Below, one piece after another: positions 63,699 to 64,000 of a stretch of 64,000 nt of DNA. The stretch's first letter is position 1. Every line of letters begins with the position of its first letter. Below the pieces are notes generated by a model, which worked only from the letters and a program-made list of their open reading frames with translations, did no database searches and was not told the origin of the DNA. Source of the DNA: Murdochiella sp. Marseille-P8839 (GTDB lineage Bacteria; Bacillota; Clostridia; Tissierellales; Peptoniphilaceae); NCBI GenBank assembly GCA_019753405.1, contig JAIKLF010000004.1, forward strand, positions 124,001-188,000, in the 5' to 3' direction. The translations under genes and the position numbers were made by a program.

Positions 63699-64000
63699 CT
63701 TCCTCTCCTTCCTCGCCCGTATCCTTCAGCAAGCGATCCAACGACGCTTTCCAGCTCTCCCATTCCTTTTCATCCTCTTCCAGTCGTTTTCGCCCGGCCG
63801 GCGTAATGCGATAGTATTTTCGGTTTCGGCCCTGATATTGTCGGTCATAGGTTTCCAGCAGGCCCTCCTTTTTCAGACGACGCAAAACGGGATAGATGGT
63901 GGATTCCGAGATCGGCATGACGGTCTTCATTTTTTGCGTGAAGCTGTAGCCATACCGATCTTTGTTGCGTAGGAGGGAGAGTACACAAAGATCCAATATG
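63691..64000 (-). CDS. PadR-family regulator, start cut by window edge
   Basis: The frame continues to the right edge, with ILDLCVLSLLRNKDRYGYSF at the first visible residues; a PadR protein usually has only about six more residues. The winged helix is complete (ISESTIYPVLRRLKKEGLLET, GRNRKYYRITPAGRKRLEE). It heads the PadR-DUF1700-DUF4097 operon and probably represses it. Its stop overlaps the DUF1700 start by 8 bases. Confidence 0.92.
   Translation of the reverse strand, partial: ILDLCVLSLLRNKDRYGYSFTQKMKTVMPISESTIYPVLRRLKKEGLLETYDRQYQGRNRKYYRITPAGRKRLEEDEKEWESWKASLDRLLKDTGEEGEEDD

Noticed and set aside
1-64000. Prophage, transposon or plasmid segment
   Set aside because: No integrase, transposase, phage structural or replication genes were seen; the window is dominated by core chromosomal operons.

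Overview
The window reads as chromosomal DNA of a low-to-middle GC, obligately anaerobic Gram-positive bacterium of the Clostridia/Tissierellia type. A member of the Peptoniphilaceae is my best guess, inferred from gene content rather than from a marker search. The evidence is strong AGGAGG-type ribosome binding sites, a class III anaerobic ribonucleotide reductase (NrdD), a B-type-looking RNase P RNA, a CWB2-anchored surface protein, Firmicutes families (GntR/YtrA, PadR-DUF1700-DUF4097, UMF1, DUF6110, DUF554) and a type-2-like IleS. I found no phage, insertion sequence, CRISPR array, tRNA or rRNA gene.

Layout. 1-8.5 kb is a minus-strand run: a TcdA-TatD fusion, an ABC exporter, a short-chain dehydrogenase, a TatD-linked radical SAM protein, a DUF2974 hydrolase, TldD and a second TldD/PmbA-like protein cut by the window edge. 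8.5-9.5 kb is a gene-free array of 96-bp repeats built from hairpins, flanked by 40-bp repeats. 9.5-12.1 kb holds DUF1538, a double PII-like protein and a GlsB-type protein. 12.2-15.3 kb holds a lipoprotein and a YtrA-type regulator with its ABC transporter. 15.5-20.5 kb encodes a 1687-residue surface protein. 20.9-25.3 kb is the str operon (rpsL-rpsG-fusA-tuf). 25.3-26.6 kb is another repeat-rich gene-free stretch, with a 15-bp array, a long hairpin followed by a terminator, and a 55-bp hairpin array.

27.3-32.0 kb is an ABC importer operon (two paralogous binding lipoproteins, permease, ATPase, glutaredoxin-like protein). Ahead of it is what looks like a complete ribosome-mediated attenuator: a promoter, a 42-codon leader peptide with seven Phe/Tyr codons in nine, and alternative RNA pairings ending in an intrinsic terminator. 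This is the most interesting find of the window and points to aromatic amino acids as the regulatory signal and probably the substrate.

32.1-46.6 kb carries an AAA/DUF4143 ATPase, rpoC, rpoB, ileS, an HI0933-type flavoprotein and nth. 46.7-49.9 kb holds rodA and comEC, which converge and overlap by 95 bp. 50-55.4 kb holds a Tim44-like protein, a UMF1 transporter, a zinc phospholipase C-like protein, a lipoprotein and rpsI/rplM. 55.6-59.4 kb holds an AraC-type regulator with a perfect palindrome, an unusual P-type metal ATPase with DUF6110, and DUF554. 59.5-64 kb holds rnpB, nrdD with a candidate NrdR box, and a PadR-DUF1700-DUF4097 operon.

Coordinates use the start codon best supported by a ribosome binding site; several genes start at GTG or TTG. 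All function calls rest on reading motifs by eye, without database searches.
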